A stretch of 54,841 bases of DNA from an uncultured Pedosphaera sp. Lineage in GTDB: Bacteria > Verrucomicrobiota > Verrucomicrobiia > Limisphaerales > Pedosphaeraceae. A program made the position numbers and the translations under genes. The notes below the pieces were generated by a model, which was not told the origin of the DNA, did not search any database, and was given only the letters and a program-made list of their open reading frames with translations. The stretch spans positions 1 through 54,841 of the forward strand of contig CAIXFN010000060.1 of the NCBI GenBank assembly GCA_903918755.1, given 5' to 3'. Position 1 is the stretch's first letter. Every line of letters starts with the position of its first letter. Of this stretch, positions 1-9,900 are shown piece by piece.

Positions 1-92
1 CGCACTAGCTGGGAAGTCGCAACGAAGAGTTCCTGAGGCGGCAAACAATGCGTTTCAAACACATCAACATATTAGCTTACTTATAGTATTAG

Positions 93-115
93 GCGATACA
101 ATTATCGCGCTTTTT
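93..115 (+). terminator. weak rho-independent terminator at the AT-rich left edge
   Basis: The hairpin GCGATA (93-98), loop CAAT, TATCGC (103-108) is a perfect 6-bp stem. It is followed by GC and then five T (111-115) on the plus strand. The surrounding 1-149 is much richer in A+T than the rest of the window. It may end a plus-strand gene lying left of the window. The short stem makes this tentative. Confidence 0.4.
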
Positions 116-149
116 GACGATTATTTCAACAGGCTGCTAGGCCCGGGAA

Positions 150-1304
150 TCAAAGCGCTTGCTCGAGAATCTCCAGCAATTCGGCAGCGGTGAGCACCAC
201 GGGGTTGGCTTTCATGCTGCTGGCCTGGGCGGCTTTGGCAACGACGCCGGCGCAGAGTTCCCCGGTGACGCCATACTGGCGCAACGGCGGGATGGCCAGG
301 CGGGCGACCAATTCGCGAACCCAGGCAACGCCCTCCGCCGCGGAAGCCGCGGGATTGCCGGTGAGCAGTCGGGCGACCAACTCGTAGCGCACAAGGGCGA
401 CACTGGACGGTTGCCGTTCGGCGAGCGCCCGCAAATTCGCGGCCATGACCAGCGGCAGGAGAATGGCGCAAACCGCCCCATGGGGCGCGGGAAACTCGCC
501 GCCCAGCGGCCCGGCGAGACCGTGAACGGCCCCGAGCCCGGCGTTGGCCAGGGCAAGCCCGCTCAATAGGCTGGCGAGCGCCATGTCTGCGCGCGCGTCG
601 GGATGGGTGCCGGGCCGGCAAGCGACGGGCAAGGACCGCGCAGCGCGGGGGATACCGTCGCGGCAGAAGGCATCCGTCAGGGGGTTGGCCCGGGTGCAGA
701 CGAACGGTTCGATCAACTGGGTGAGTGCGTCCAAACCCGTGCTGGCGGTGATTGTCGGGGGCAAATCATGCGCGAGTTCAGGATCGACCAAAGCCACCTT
801 GGGTAGCATCAGCGGACTCCGGAGGCTGACCTTGGCCCGGTGGACGGGCGAGGCCAGCACGGCATTGCGGGTGACTTCCGATCCGGTGCCGGCCGTGGTG
901 GGGATGGCCAAAAAGGGGGCCGGCGGACGGGTCAAGGCCTGGCCGCGCCCGATGATTTCGAGGTAATCGAGCAATGCCCCCGGATTGGTCAACAGCACTG
1001 CGATGGCTTTGCCAGCATCCAGCGCACTGCCGCCACCGCAGCCGATGACCAATTCAGCACCGAACGTCCGGGCAACGGAAACGCCCGTCTCCACGGTGGC
1101 CAAATCTGGTTCCCCGGAAACGGGGAATAACTCCGTGGCAACTCCGGCGGCGCGCAACGAGGCGAGCAATGTTTCGGCGCGATCGGGGTGGCGTCCGGTG
1201 ACGAGCAAAGCGCGGCTGCCAAACTCGCGGGCGAGCGTACCGGCCTGACGGATGGAGCCGGCGCCGAAAATGATCCGGGTGGCCGTGGCAAATTCAAAGT
1301 TCAT
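150..1304 (-). CDS. iron-type (group III) alcohol dehydrogenase with an altered metal site
   Basis: This 384-residue protein has full group III alcohol dehydrogenase length. Family members reduce aldehydes or ketones with NAD(P)H using a bound Fe2+ or Zn2+. The nucleotide-binding segment GGGSALDAGKA lies near residues 90-100 and the PTTAGTGSEVT block near 135-145. The usual metal ligands are Asp-His-His-His. Here Asp192, His261 and His275 are present, but the His that normally sits four residues after the Asp is Gln196 (LDALTQLIEP). The start is the ATG at 1302-1304, 11 bases after the stop of the upstream dehydrogenase gene, so the two are probably co-transcribed. The frame is open further upstream, but that part overlaps the dehydrogenase gene in another frame and is not protein-like. 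The substrate cannot be read from the sequence. The family call is firm; activity is open because of the Gln. Confidence 0.92.
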   Translation of the reverse strand: MNFEFATATRIIFGAGSIRQAGTLAREFGSRALLVTGRHPDRAETLLASLRAAGVATELFPVSGEPDLATVETGVSVARTFGAELVIGCGGGSALDAGKAIAVLLTNPGALLDYLEIIGRGQALTRPPAPFLAIPTTAGTGSEVTRNAVLASPVHRAKVSLRSPLMLPKVALVDPELAHDLPPTITASTGLDALTQLIEPFVCTRANPLTDAFCRDGIPRAARSLPVACRPGTHPDARADMALASLLSGLALANAGLGAVHGLAGPLGGEFPAPHGAVCAILLPLVMAANLRALAERQPSSVALVRYELVARLLTGNPAASAAEGVAWVRELVARLAIPPLRQYGVTGELCAGVVAKAAQASSMKANPVVLTAAELLEILEQAL

Positions 1305-1315
1305 GCAGCCGAGTG

Positions 1316-2143
1316 TCAGGCAATTCCGGGGTCCACTTCTTCGGGCCGCCACAACCACCGGCCTTCCATGCCGCCGGCGACGGTGAGGGTTTGTCCGGTG
1401 ATATGTCCCGCCAACCGGTCGGAGGCCAGGAAGACGGTGGCATTGGCGATGTCCGTGGGCCGGGCAATCTTGGGCAGCGCCATGGTGGCGGTGACTTTGC
1501 GAACCGTGGCGGCATCGCCAAGTTTTCCGGCCGTTCGCGGGACCGCGGTCCAACCCGGGCAAACGCAGTTCACCCGGCCACCGCAGTAATCCGCGGTGTG
1601 GGGCGCGATCCGGGCGATCTCGTTTTTCAGGGTGAGGGTCAGGCCATGGGCCATGGCGGCCTTCGCGGAGGCATAATCCGCGTGCCCCGCTTCGCCAAAA
1701 ATCCCGGCCGTTGAGGCGATCAGCACGGCATTGCCCTGGCCTTGTTTGGCCACGAGCCGGAGAAACTCCCGTAAGCTCAAAAACGCGGAAGTCAGCACGC
1801 TGTCGAAAGTGGCGCGCCATTGCCGCAGGGACATTTCGTGCAAGGGGATATCCCGGGACTCCCAAGCCCCGGCATTGGCGACGAGCACATCCAAGCGACC
1901 AAATCGCTTTACCGCGGCGGCAAACAGGCGTTTGACCTCGGCTTCGCGCGTCAGGTCGGCACGTAAGATCAAGGGCTCGGCGGGCCGCAATTCGGCCGCG
2001 AGGGCGGCGGCCCCGGTGCGATTGGATCGGCAATGGATGACCAGTTGCGCGCCCTCCTCGGCGAAGCCGCGGGCAATGGCCGAACCGATGCCCCCGGCGG
2101 CCCCCGTGACGACCACCACTTTTCCATTGAGATCCGAATTCAT
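1316..2143 (-). CDS. short-chain dehydrogenase/reductase (SDR)
   Basis: This is a 275-residue classical SDR. The cofactor motif TGAAGGIG is at residues 13-20, the NAG motif at 90-92, and the catalytic Ser144, Tyr157 and Lys161 are all in place (YASAK). A CPGW segment after the active site is typical of the family. Such enzymes oxidise or reduce alcohols, ketones or sugars with NAD(P). The gene is followed 11 bases later by an iron-type alcohol dehydrogenase and preceded 49 bases away by an AAA ATPase gene on the same strand. The dehydrogenase pair suggests a small redox operon. The substrate is not predictable from motifs alone. Confidence 0.93.
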   Translation of the reverse strand: MNSDLNGKVVVVTGAAGGIGSAIARGFAEEGAQLVIHCRSNRTGAAALAAELRPAEPLILRADLTREAEVKRLFAAAVKRFGRLDVLVANAGAWESRDIPLHEMSLRQWRATFDSVLTSAFLSLREFLRLVAKQGQGNAVLIASTAGIFGEAGHADYASAKAAMAHGLTLTLKNEIARIAPHTADYCGGRVNCVCPGWTAVPRTAGKLGDAATVRKVTATMALPKIARPTDIANATVFLASDRLAGHITGQTLTVAGGMEGRWLWRPEEVDPGIA

Positions 2144-2192
2144 GCGCGGAATTTAAGGACAAAATCCCGCGCGTGGGTAGGGAAAAGGCGGG

Positions 2193-3890
2193 TCACACCA
2201 TGCCGCCCGTGGAACTGTCCCGCTTGACCGGCCGGACCGGTCCGAGCTTGATCACGTTTTCGGGATCAAAATCGGTGAGTTTCAGCCAGTCTTCCGTGAC
2301 ATCAGTCGGCGGAAAGAGATCATTTTCCCCGTATTCGCGTTGCAGGGCGAGCAGGAGATCGTCGCGCGTGATAAAGGTTTCCCGACTGGTTTCAATGGCG
2401 CGTTTGATGGCCAGACTCTTGGCCCGTTCCACCACGGCGGCAATAATCGCGCCGCTGGCCAGGTCCCCGCGATAAAGGAAATCCTTTTTGCCACTGCGAA
2501 ATACGATTTCCAGGAATTGATTGGCGGGAGTGCGCGCGAAATGGGCCTCAGTGATGACGCGGGCCAGATCGGCCCGGGGTTCGGCCAGGGGCAACGTCTC
2601 CGGCAAATAGATCTCGTAAATGGCCTGGGCGCCGGCCTGATCCGGGCGCTTCACCCGGATCTTGCGATCGATGCGTCCGGGCCGAAGGATGGCGGGATCG
2701 ATAAGATCGGCGCGATTGGAGGCCAGGATCACCACCACGTTTTGCAAGGGTTCGATGCCGTCCATTTCGGTGCAGAACATCGGGACCAGGGTGCTCAGAA
2801 TGCTATTGAACCGGCCGGAGCGGCGGGTGCCAAGAATGGATTCCGCCTCGTCGATGAACAGGAAAGCCAGCGCGCCGTCCCGGGCCCGCTCGCGGCATTG
2901 GTTGAACAAGTCGCGCACCTGCCGTTCGGATTCGCCCACCCACATGTTGAGAATTTCCGGTCCTTTGACGTGCAGGAAAAACTCGGGATGGTCCACCCCC
3001 GTCTGCGTCTTGAGTTGCTGGCGCAAATTGTAGGCGGTGGCCTTGCCGAGCAGGGTCTTGCCGCAACCGGGCGGACCGTGCAGCAGGAAGCCCTTGGGTA
3101 CGGTGTGGTTGAAGCGCTGGAACAATTCGCGGTGCAGGAACGGCAATTCGATCGTATCCCGAATCGCCTGCACCGCCTCGGTCTGCCCGCCGATGGCCGA
3201 CCACGGCAATTCGCTCACGGTTTCGAGCGCCCGCTCCACCCGCCGGCCCATGCCGATGACTTCGAGCGCCACGCGTTGGTTGACATCCAACCGCACCTCC
3301 ATCCCGGATTTGAGTTTTTCCTTCGCCAGCAAGGCGGAGCGCAAGAGTACCAGCGAATTGGCGCCCGCTTCCTGCCCGATCCGGAGCCGGCCGTCGGAAA
3401 GGAGCTCATCGATCCGCACAATTGGGCCGTTGCGGTCAAAACCAAGCCCCTGGACCACGGCAAAAGCCTCGTTGCACAAAACCCGTTGCCCAACCTGCAA
3501 ACTGGCCAGCGGGATTTTGGGATCCACGCGGCAGACGTAATCCGTTCCGCCCAGGCAGACATGGGCTTTGTCATTGTCCACGGGCAACAGAAAAGTGCCG
3601 ATCCGGAAGGCCGGGGATCGGAGCTTTTCCACGATTTCGTCCAGCTTTTCCAACGCCTGACGGGCCTGATCGTTCATCTCCTCGAGGGCCACGATGCGGT
3701 CGCGGAGGTAGATCAGGTCCATCAGGGAGGTATGGCGCGGAGGCAGTTTGCCGGCGATCAGGTCCACGAGTTGGAGCGTGGAAAGCGCCTCCAACTCCTC
3801 GTGCGAGAGCAGATCCCCGGTCAATGAAGGCCCGGAATCCGGGTTTTCATTCGCCGGCGGAGGGCCCGGTTTCTTCTTGGAATCACCCAT
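2193..3890 (-). CDS. proteasome-associated-type AAA ATPase (Mpa/ARC family)
   Basis: This 565-residue protein matches the actinobacterial Mpa/ARC layout. A short N-terminal coiled coil (about residues 55-92) is followed by two OB-like beta segments (about 95-220) and one AAA domain. Visible motifs are Walker A GPPGCGKT (272-279), pore loop KGPEILNMWVGE (309-320), Walker B FLFIDEAE (343-350), sensor-1 Asn392 and the RPGR block (403-406). Known relatives unfold Pup-tagged proteins for the 20S proteasome. The C-terminus here ends in Gly-Gly-Met-Val and lacks the penultimate Tyr (GQYL type) used to dock on the 20S core. No Pup/UBact, ligase or 20S subunit gene is in this window. Three in-frame starts exist (3923, 3908, 3890). 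I chose 3890 because the two upstream ones lie in an inverted repeat. That choice is an inference. Confidence 0.88.
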   Translation of the reverse strand: MGDSKKKPGPPPANENPDSGPSLTGDLLSHEELEALSTLQLVDLIAGKLPPRHTSLMDLIYLRDRIVALEEMNDQARQALEKLDEIVEKLRSPAFRIGTFLLPVDNDKAHVCLGGTDYVCRVDPKIPLASLQVGQRVLCNEAFAVVQGLGFDRNGPIVRIDELLSDGRLRIGQEAGANSLVLLRSALLAKEKLKSGMEVRLDVNQRVALEVIGMGRRVERALETVSELPWSAIGGQTEAVQAIRDTIELPFLHRELFQRFNHTVPKGFLLHGPPGCGKTLLGKATAYNLRQQLKTQTGVDHPEFFLHVKGPEILNMWVGESERQVRDLFNQCRERARDGALAFLFIDEAESILGTRRSGRFNSILSTLVPMFCTEMDGIEPLQNVVVILASNRADLIDPAILRPGRIDRKIRVKRPDQAGAQAIYEIYLPETLPLAEPRADLARVITEAHFARTPANQFLEIVFRSGKKDFLYRGDLASGAIIAAVVERAKSLAIKRAIETSRETFITRDDLLLALQREYGENDLFPPTDVTEDWLKLTDFDPENVIKLGPVRPVKRDSSTGGMV

Positions 3891-3900
3891 GCCCCACACT

Positions 3901-3940
3901 AATTCCATTCCGCCCATTTGCAACTATTGCGGAATGGATT
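3901..3940 (-). promoter_or_regulatory. inverted repeat at the AAA ATPase start / end of the giant gene
   Basis: AATTCCATTCCGC (3901-3913) and GCGGAATGGATT (3929-3940) are complementary over ten consecutive pairs, with a loop of about 15 bases. The structure begins just after the stop of the giant gene (3946) and ends 10 bases before the ATG at 3890. No U-run follows on the minus strand, so it is not a classic intrinsic terminator. It could be an RNA processing or translation-control hairpin, or a palindromic operator. It would hide both alternative upstream start codons of the ATPase gene. Confidence 0.5.
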
Positions 3941-3945
3941 TTCGA

Positions 3946-6900
3946 TTAGCGCGTCACCTGCAGGCGATAAAAGCCGGCGGGCAATCCCGCCGGGGAATTG
4001 TTGGTGAAACCCAGCGGCTGGCCGGTTCCGATTTGGGGGCTGCCCACGGGGATCCAAACTGGCTGAACCAGATTGGTGGTGAACTGCATTTGATAGGTCC
4101 GGGCCGGCAAGGTCGGCCAGGTCAAAACCAGGTTCCCGCCCCGTGGGTTCAGACTCACGGCTGGGCCGGTCACAGCTTGCGGCTGGCTGGTGGCGGAGAA
4201 ATTCAGATTATCAATTCCCAAGCCCTGCGCCTTGCCAGTCGGGTCCAGCATTTCCCAGACTAACCAGAGCGCCCCGCCGGGCGGCCAGAGCAGCACGGGT
4301 TGGTTGACCAGTCCCGGTTTGCTTTGGTTCCCCGGCAGATTGCCATTGACCGCCACGCCTCCCCCAGCGGTCGAAGCGGTGGGGATCGTGACATTCAAGG
4401 CCGGCAGGAGTTGGGTAATGTTGGTGGTCAGGGTGTTCGTCGCGGTCGGGTCGATCCAGTAATGGAACGTCAGCGCCTTGGCCCGGTCCGACTGCCGCCA
4501 AACTTCGCCTTGAAAATCCAGATTGATGTAGCCCAGCCCCACGCCGGTTTCATTGACGAATTTAACCCCGAAAGCGGTGAAGCCGGTCGAAGTCGTCGCC
4601 AGTAGTCCGAGCGCCCGGTTGTTGCTGTTGGGCAGGCCAAAGCTGAGGATGCCGCCGGTGGTCTGATCGCCATCCGTGGCCCCAAACCGAACCCCGACGG
4701 AGGCAGCCGGATCCGCCATCCCATACCAACCAGCGAGGCTGGAAATCCCGGCGCCGCCCTGGGCACCGGCGGCATCCGGTGGGCCGGCAAAGTCAAACGG
4801 ATTGGCGAGCGTGTAGGTTACGCCCCCGATGGTGACCGGGTTGCCGGTGTTCACCGAAACCGGACCGGGATTGGGGAGGCTGTCAAAATCCTGGGAGTAA
4901 ACGGCTCCCTCGGTGGTATAGGCAATAAAGGATCCAGGCGCGCCGGCGGTGCTGTTCGTAGTTCCTGGGGTAGCGGCAAAGAGCAACTCCCGATTGAAAC
5001 TCTGACCATCCGGCACGGACCCATAGGAAAAATTGGTGGGCACATTCGCGTAATCCACAAAATCCAGGGCTCGGGAAATCCCGCCGTCGGCCCGGCTCAA
5101 GGCCAGCGCTCCACGGCCGGGAGGCAGCGTGAAGCTGGCGTGCAGTTCATTGGCGGTGGCGAGGTTGGTCTGGCCGTCCGCGAAAATCACCTTGAATTGA
5201 CCGGGGTTGATTATTGCACCCGGCGGGAAAGGCCATTGGGTGAGGTTGGTGCACGTGCCCGACAGAAAGAGGCCGGTGAGGGACACCGGGTTCGGGGAAG
5301 GATTGTAGATTTCAAGCCAGGGGGTCCGCTGGCCGGCGCCATTGGTGATGCCGGTGCGATTGTCCGGTTGCAATTCGTTGAGCCAGAGCGGGGGGAAAGT
5401 TGGCAGCACGGCGGCCAGCGGGTTCGGCTGGCCAGGAGTTGCCAGGGCGGCACGCCAGTTGGCTGGACGCCAGACATCCTGGCGGGCATCCACGAGTTGC
5501 AGCGAGAAGCCATTGCCATTGACGTTGGTGGGCCACGGCAAAGCCGGGGAATAGTGGACCGGCGACACCATCGCTCCGGAAGCCAACCCGGGGGGCGGTA
5601 GCAGGGCAAGGGTCGTGCCCGCCGGTGGCAGCGGGGCGTTAAAGGTGTCAAAAACCAGGTTGGTGGCGCCATAGGCGGCGGCGAAGGCGGCGCGATTGGC
5701 CGCAAGGACCAGGTAACTGTTGGCTGTGAGCAGGGAACCCGGCGGGAAGGTGTAGGCCAGACCCGCGATTTGCCAACCGGAAAGATCCAGCGCGTTGGTG
5801 CTGGAAGCATTGTAAAATTCCAGGAATTCCGCCTGCGGCACCGCGGGATTGGCCATGATTTCGCTGATGACCAGCGCGCCGGCCACGACGGCGGTCGGAC
5901 CGTTGTAAACCGCGGTCACCGCCCCGGTTGCGCCCGCAACCTGCTGGCCATGCCGGTCCACCCCGACAACGACCAGGTTGTTGGTGCCGGGAGCCAGCGG
6001 AACCTGGGCCGTCCAAGTTGTCACGGAGGTCCAGATAAGCGGCCAGGCAGCCCCGTTGATCAGAATGGTCTGCACCACCACAGGCGCGGAACCGCTGACA
6101 GTGGCCAGGTTGTTGCCGACCGTGGGGGGATTCACCGTGAAGTTGGTGGTATTTTCCACCGCCAATTGCGCCGCAATGCTGGTGCCGGCCTGGGTGATCC
6201 AGGGCAGCATGGCTGATTGCGGATTTTCGACGGCCAGGCCGTTGGCGACGAAGGCATTGTATTTGCCATTCAGCAACGGTGCGCTGGCCCCGGGCGCAAG
6301 CGGACCCTTCACCAACTCCTCCAAGGCGCGCCAATACATCCGACGAAAGGTGGGGTTATTGAACATATACCCCACGACGGGGTCGCTCACTGCGAACAGG
6401 TTCTGGCCGGGGCCCCAGGACTGGGGACCGCCCAAATCAATGTTCAAATCCCACATCATCAAGGAGTAGCGGGTGCCCTGGGTGCCGATATAGCCGTAGA
6501 TATTCTGGGCCACGATGGAGCCGACGGAATCCAGATTGCCAGCCGCGTGGTTGCCCGCAAAAACACGCATCCAGTTTTCCATGTCGGCGATGTTCTCGAG
6601 GTTCGCCACGTAGTTTGGAGTGGCGTAGGAATTGGCCGCATCCACGAGCGAAAAGACATTCGTAAAGTTGCTGGCGGAATCGGCCGTGCGCCGCACCAAA
6701 AAATTATACCGGTAACGCGCCGTCTTCTTCACGCCGCCGGTGGTGGTGTAATTCCCCAGGTAGCAAAAGGACTGCGGCGACACCCCGATCGTGGCCCCGG
6801 AAGGAAAGGGTGCCGCCTCAAACCACGGTTGCATTTTGTACAAGTAACCGGTGGTGTCATTGGGGAAATACTCCTTCACCATGTCGCTCGTCGGCACCTG

Positions 6901-9900
6901 GCTGTCTTCCATCAGCAGGCCGCGCCGGTTGCCATTCACATAAACCGCCACATAGCGCCGCGCCAGCCACGGAACGCCGAGCGCCCGCATGAAAGTGTAA
7001 CTGGTCTGCTCGCGCTGCAGGCTCGCTTCATCCCCCGGACTGTTTCCCGGGTAATGAATTTTGTTGAAATCGGTGGCGCCGAGGAACTTGTCATCGTCCT
7101 GGAAGATCCACTTGTAATGGCACAGATTGCCGTACGGCGTGTCGAATTCCTGGTGGAACGGACTGCCGGCAAACCGGGCCTGCATATTGTAAACCACCCG
7201 CCCGCCGTTGACGAAGGTGCAGTCGTGCGCCTCGTTGCTGAGGTCCGAAAGACTGGTCCAGCGGGTGGCGTTGGTTTGGGTGATCCACAAATGGTAAACC
7301 CCGAAACTGCCGGCCGGATTGCCGTCGCCAAACAGGATCACCCCTTCCCGCACCGGGGCATTGTCGTTGAGCAGGGCGGGAAAGCGGGTGCTGGCAGAGC
7401 GCGTGTCGGTGGCCGCGAGGTAAAACGCGACAATCTGGCCGGCCGCCTGCCCGGGAATGGTCGCGCTGTAAATCCCGTCCCGCGCCACGGCATCACCGCC
7501 GGTGCCGTCGTCTTTCATCGGCACAGTGGTGTAACTCGTGGCGGGGTCGAGACGGTAATTCAGGGTGATTCCAGCCACGCCATCTGGATCATGCACCCGG
7601 GCGGAGACCACCACCGCCTGCGCGGCGGCGGGCACGGTGGGGGAATGCGTGACCTGGTACAGCGCGGGCCCGGCATTCGCCACGACCGCGCTGTTGGGCA
7701 GGCCCGGGGTACCCAAATTGCCAGGAATCGGCAGGGCCGCGGTGGCTTCCAGCCAGTTACCATTCACCCGCAGCAGCGCCTCGTTCCATCCGCGCAGCCA
7801 GCGGGCCTTGAAGCGCAAGGTGGCCGTCTGGCCCGCCGCCAGCGAGTTGGGGCCCAGCGCCACCTGGCAGGAATTGACGGCCGTCCACATGCGGTCACTG
7901 CAACGGATATGCAGTGAGTGACTACTATTATAACCTGAATTCTCCCAACTCGACCGGACCAGGCAACCCTGGAGCGACCAGTTATTGAGGCCGGACTCGA
8001 AATCGGGATTCAGCACATAATTGATGCCATTGACATCATCGACCTCGATGTTGTCCACAAGACATTCCCCGGAATCCAGCAAACCGATCTGGGCGTAATC
8101 GATGGACGGATCGTAGTTGGCGCCGTTATCCAGGACACCCGTGGTTTGCACTGTGACCCAGGCGGATTTCTGCGTCTCATCGCTGTCCGCCCAATTGGCG
8201 GCGAGGCGGTGATTGGCGCGCGGGTCAATCAATTCGAGGCTGCTGCCGCCCCCGGCGGACCAGGCGCCCCAGCGCCCCCCGACGCCGTAGGTGACCTCGT
8301 CCTCCGCCACGTAAATGGTGTTGGTGCCGAAAACCGATTGCGGCATGGCGAGTACCACGCGTTCGCCATTGTGGGACAGTCGCCCGCCCCAGTTGCCCAC
8401 GGAGTTGGTGGCATTGAGTTGCGGGTATTTGGACCAGAGATGAACCACGTCGGAGCCCACCACCAGGTAGCCACCCGGGAGGATCACCGTGTTGCTCGGA
8501 AAGGTGAAGGACACTCCAGAGACCAACTGCCAGCCCCCCAGGTCAACGCGGTTGGTGCCCTGGTTGTAGATTTCCAGGTATTGATCCGCGTCGTCGCCCG
8601 AAATGGGGTCGTACATCAACTCGTTCAACACCACCGCTCCGTTAACGGGGGCGGGATTGTTCGTCCCAGGCGAGGCGGCGCTGAGGAAGTAATAATCGTT
8701 CGCGCCATCCGGCGATCGTCCGAAGGAAACCCCGTTGGGCTGCGCCTCGTATTGCAAAGCGTCGAGGATGCGGCTGCCGTCCGGCTTGATGAAATAGACC
8801 GTCCCGCCGGCGGGATTGAGCGGGAAATTGAGTTGGGGCGGAGCGAGCGCCAGAAAGCCACCGGGCGCGATGGCCGTGCCGGCCGGCAGCACGACTTTGT
8901 TGGTCGCCGGGTCATCGGTCAAAATACAGCCCGAAAGATCCACGGTTCCGAGGCTGTGATTATACAATTCGACAAATGTTGCCACTCCGGCGGTTTCCGC
9001 ATGGGCGAGAATTTCATTCAGCACCACATTGCGCAGCGGGCTCGGACGGAAGGCCTCGGCCTGCCCGGGTGATCCGCCCGCGATATCGCTGATATCCCAG
9101 GCGCGGGGATCCCCTTCGCCGTAAGTCGGATTGCCCAACACGAGCGAATGCCCGGAGCCATCGGTGCCCACCGGCCAGGGCCGGACGTTGGAATAAGGCA
9201 CCACCAGCAATACCGCGCCCTGTTCATCATTCAACTGAATGGTACCGGATTTTTTCAGGCTGCCCGAGTAGGGTCCCATGACGTTGGTGATGCCGTAAAC
9301 ATTTTGCATGCCGGCCGGAGAGGCCGCCACCACCAGGAAAGAACCGCCCGCCATGATCGTGCCCGGGGGAAAGGTGTAACTGATACTTCCCCCGGTCAGT
9401 TGGTAGCCGCTGATATCCTGGAGCCAGGGATTGGAATTGTATAATTCCAGGTATTCCAGGTTGTTGCCATCCAGCCGGGGAGCCGGTTTATACATGATTT
9501 CGGAAATGGCGATTTGCGTGGTGCGCGCACAGGGGCCCAATGGTTCATGCGGATTGATCGCCACGCCGATGACGTTGTTGGTAGTCACCGCCGCGACATC
9601 CAGGAACCGGGCCGTGCTGGTTCCGGCGGAGTTATGGCTGCTGACGGCCAGTCCGACATAAATTGCACTGCCCATGGGCAGGTTCGTGGTCCCGAGCTGC
9701 TGCCAGGTCTGGCCGTCATAGCCCGCAAAACCGGTGAAGGTATTCCCCGTGCGTTTCAGCCGGAGGAAGGTGTTGGGATAATTATCCGGAAAGGTGCCCG
9801 CCGTGGCGCTCGGTCCATTGGTGGTGGGCCGGTACGAAAAAAAGCAGCCATTCATGACCGGCGTGGCCAGCGTGGCGGTGAAGCGCGCGCCCGCGGCCAG

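Noticed and set aside
2-193. Left-edge plus-strand open frame without a start, overlapping the alcohol dehydrogenase end
   Set aside because: It uses codons rare in this genome, has no recognisable domain, and crosses a hairpin with a T-run. Possible remnant, but not supportable.
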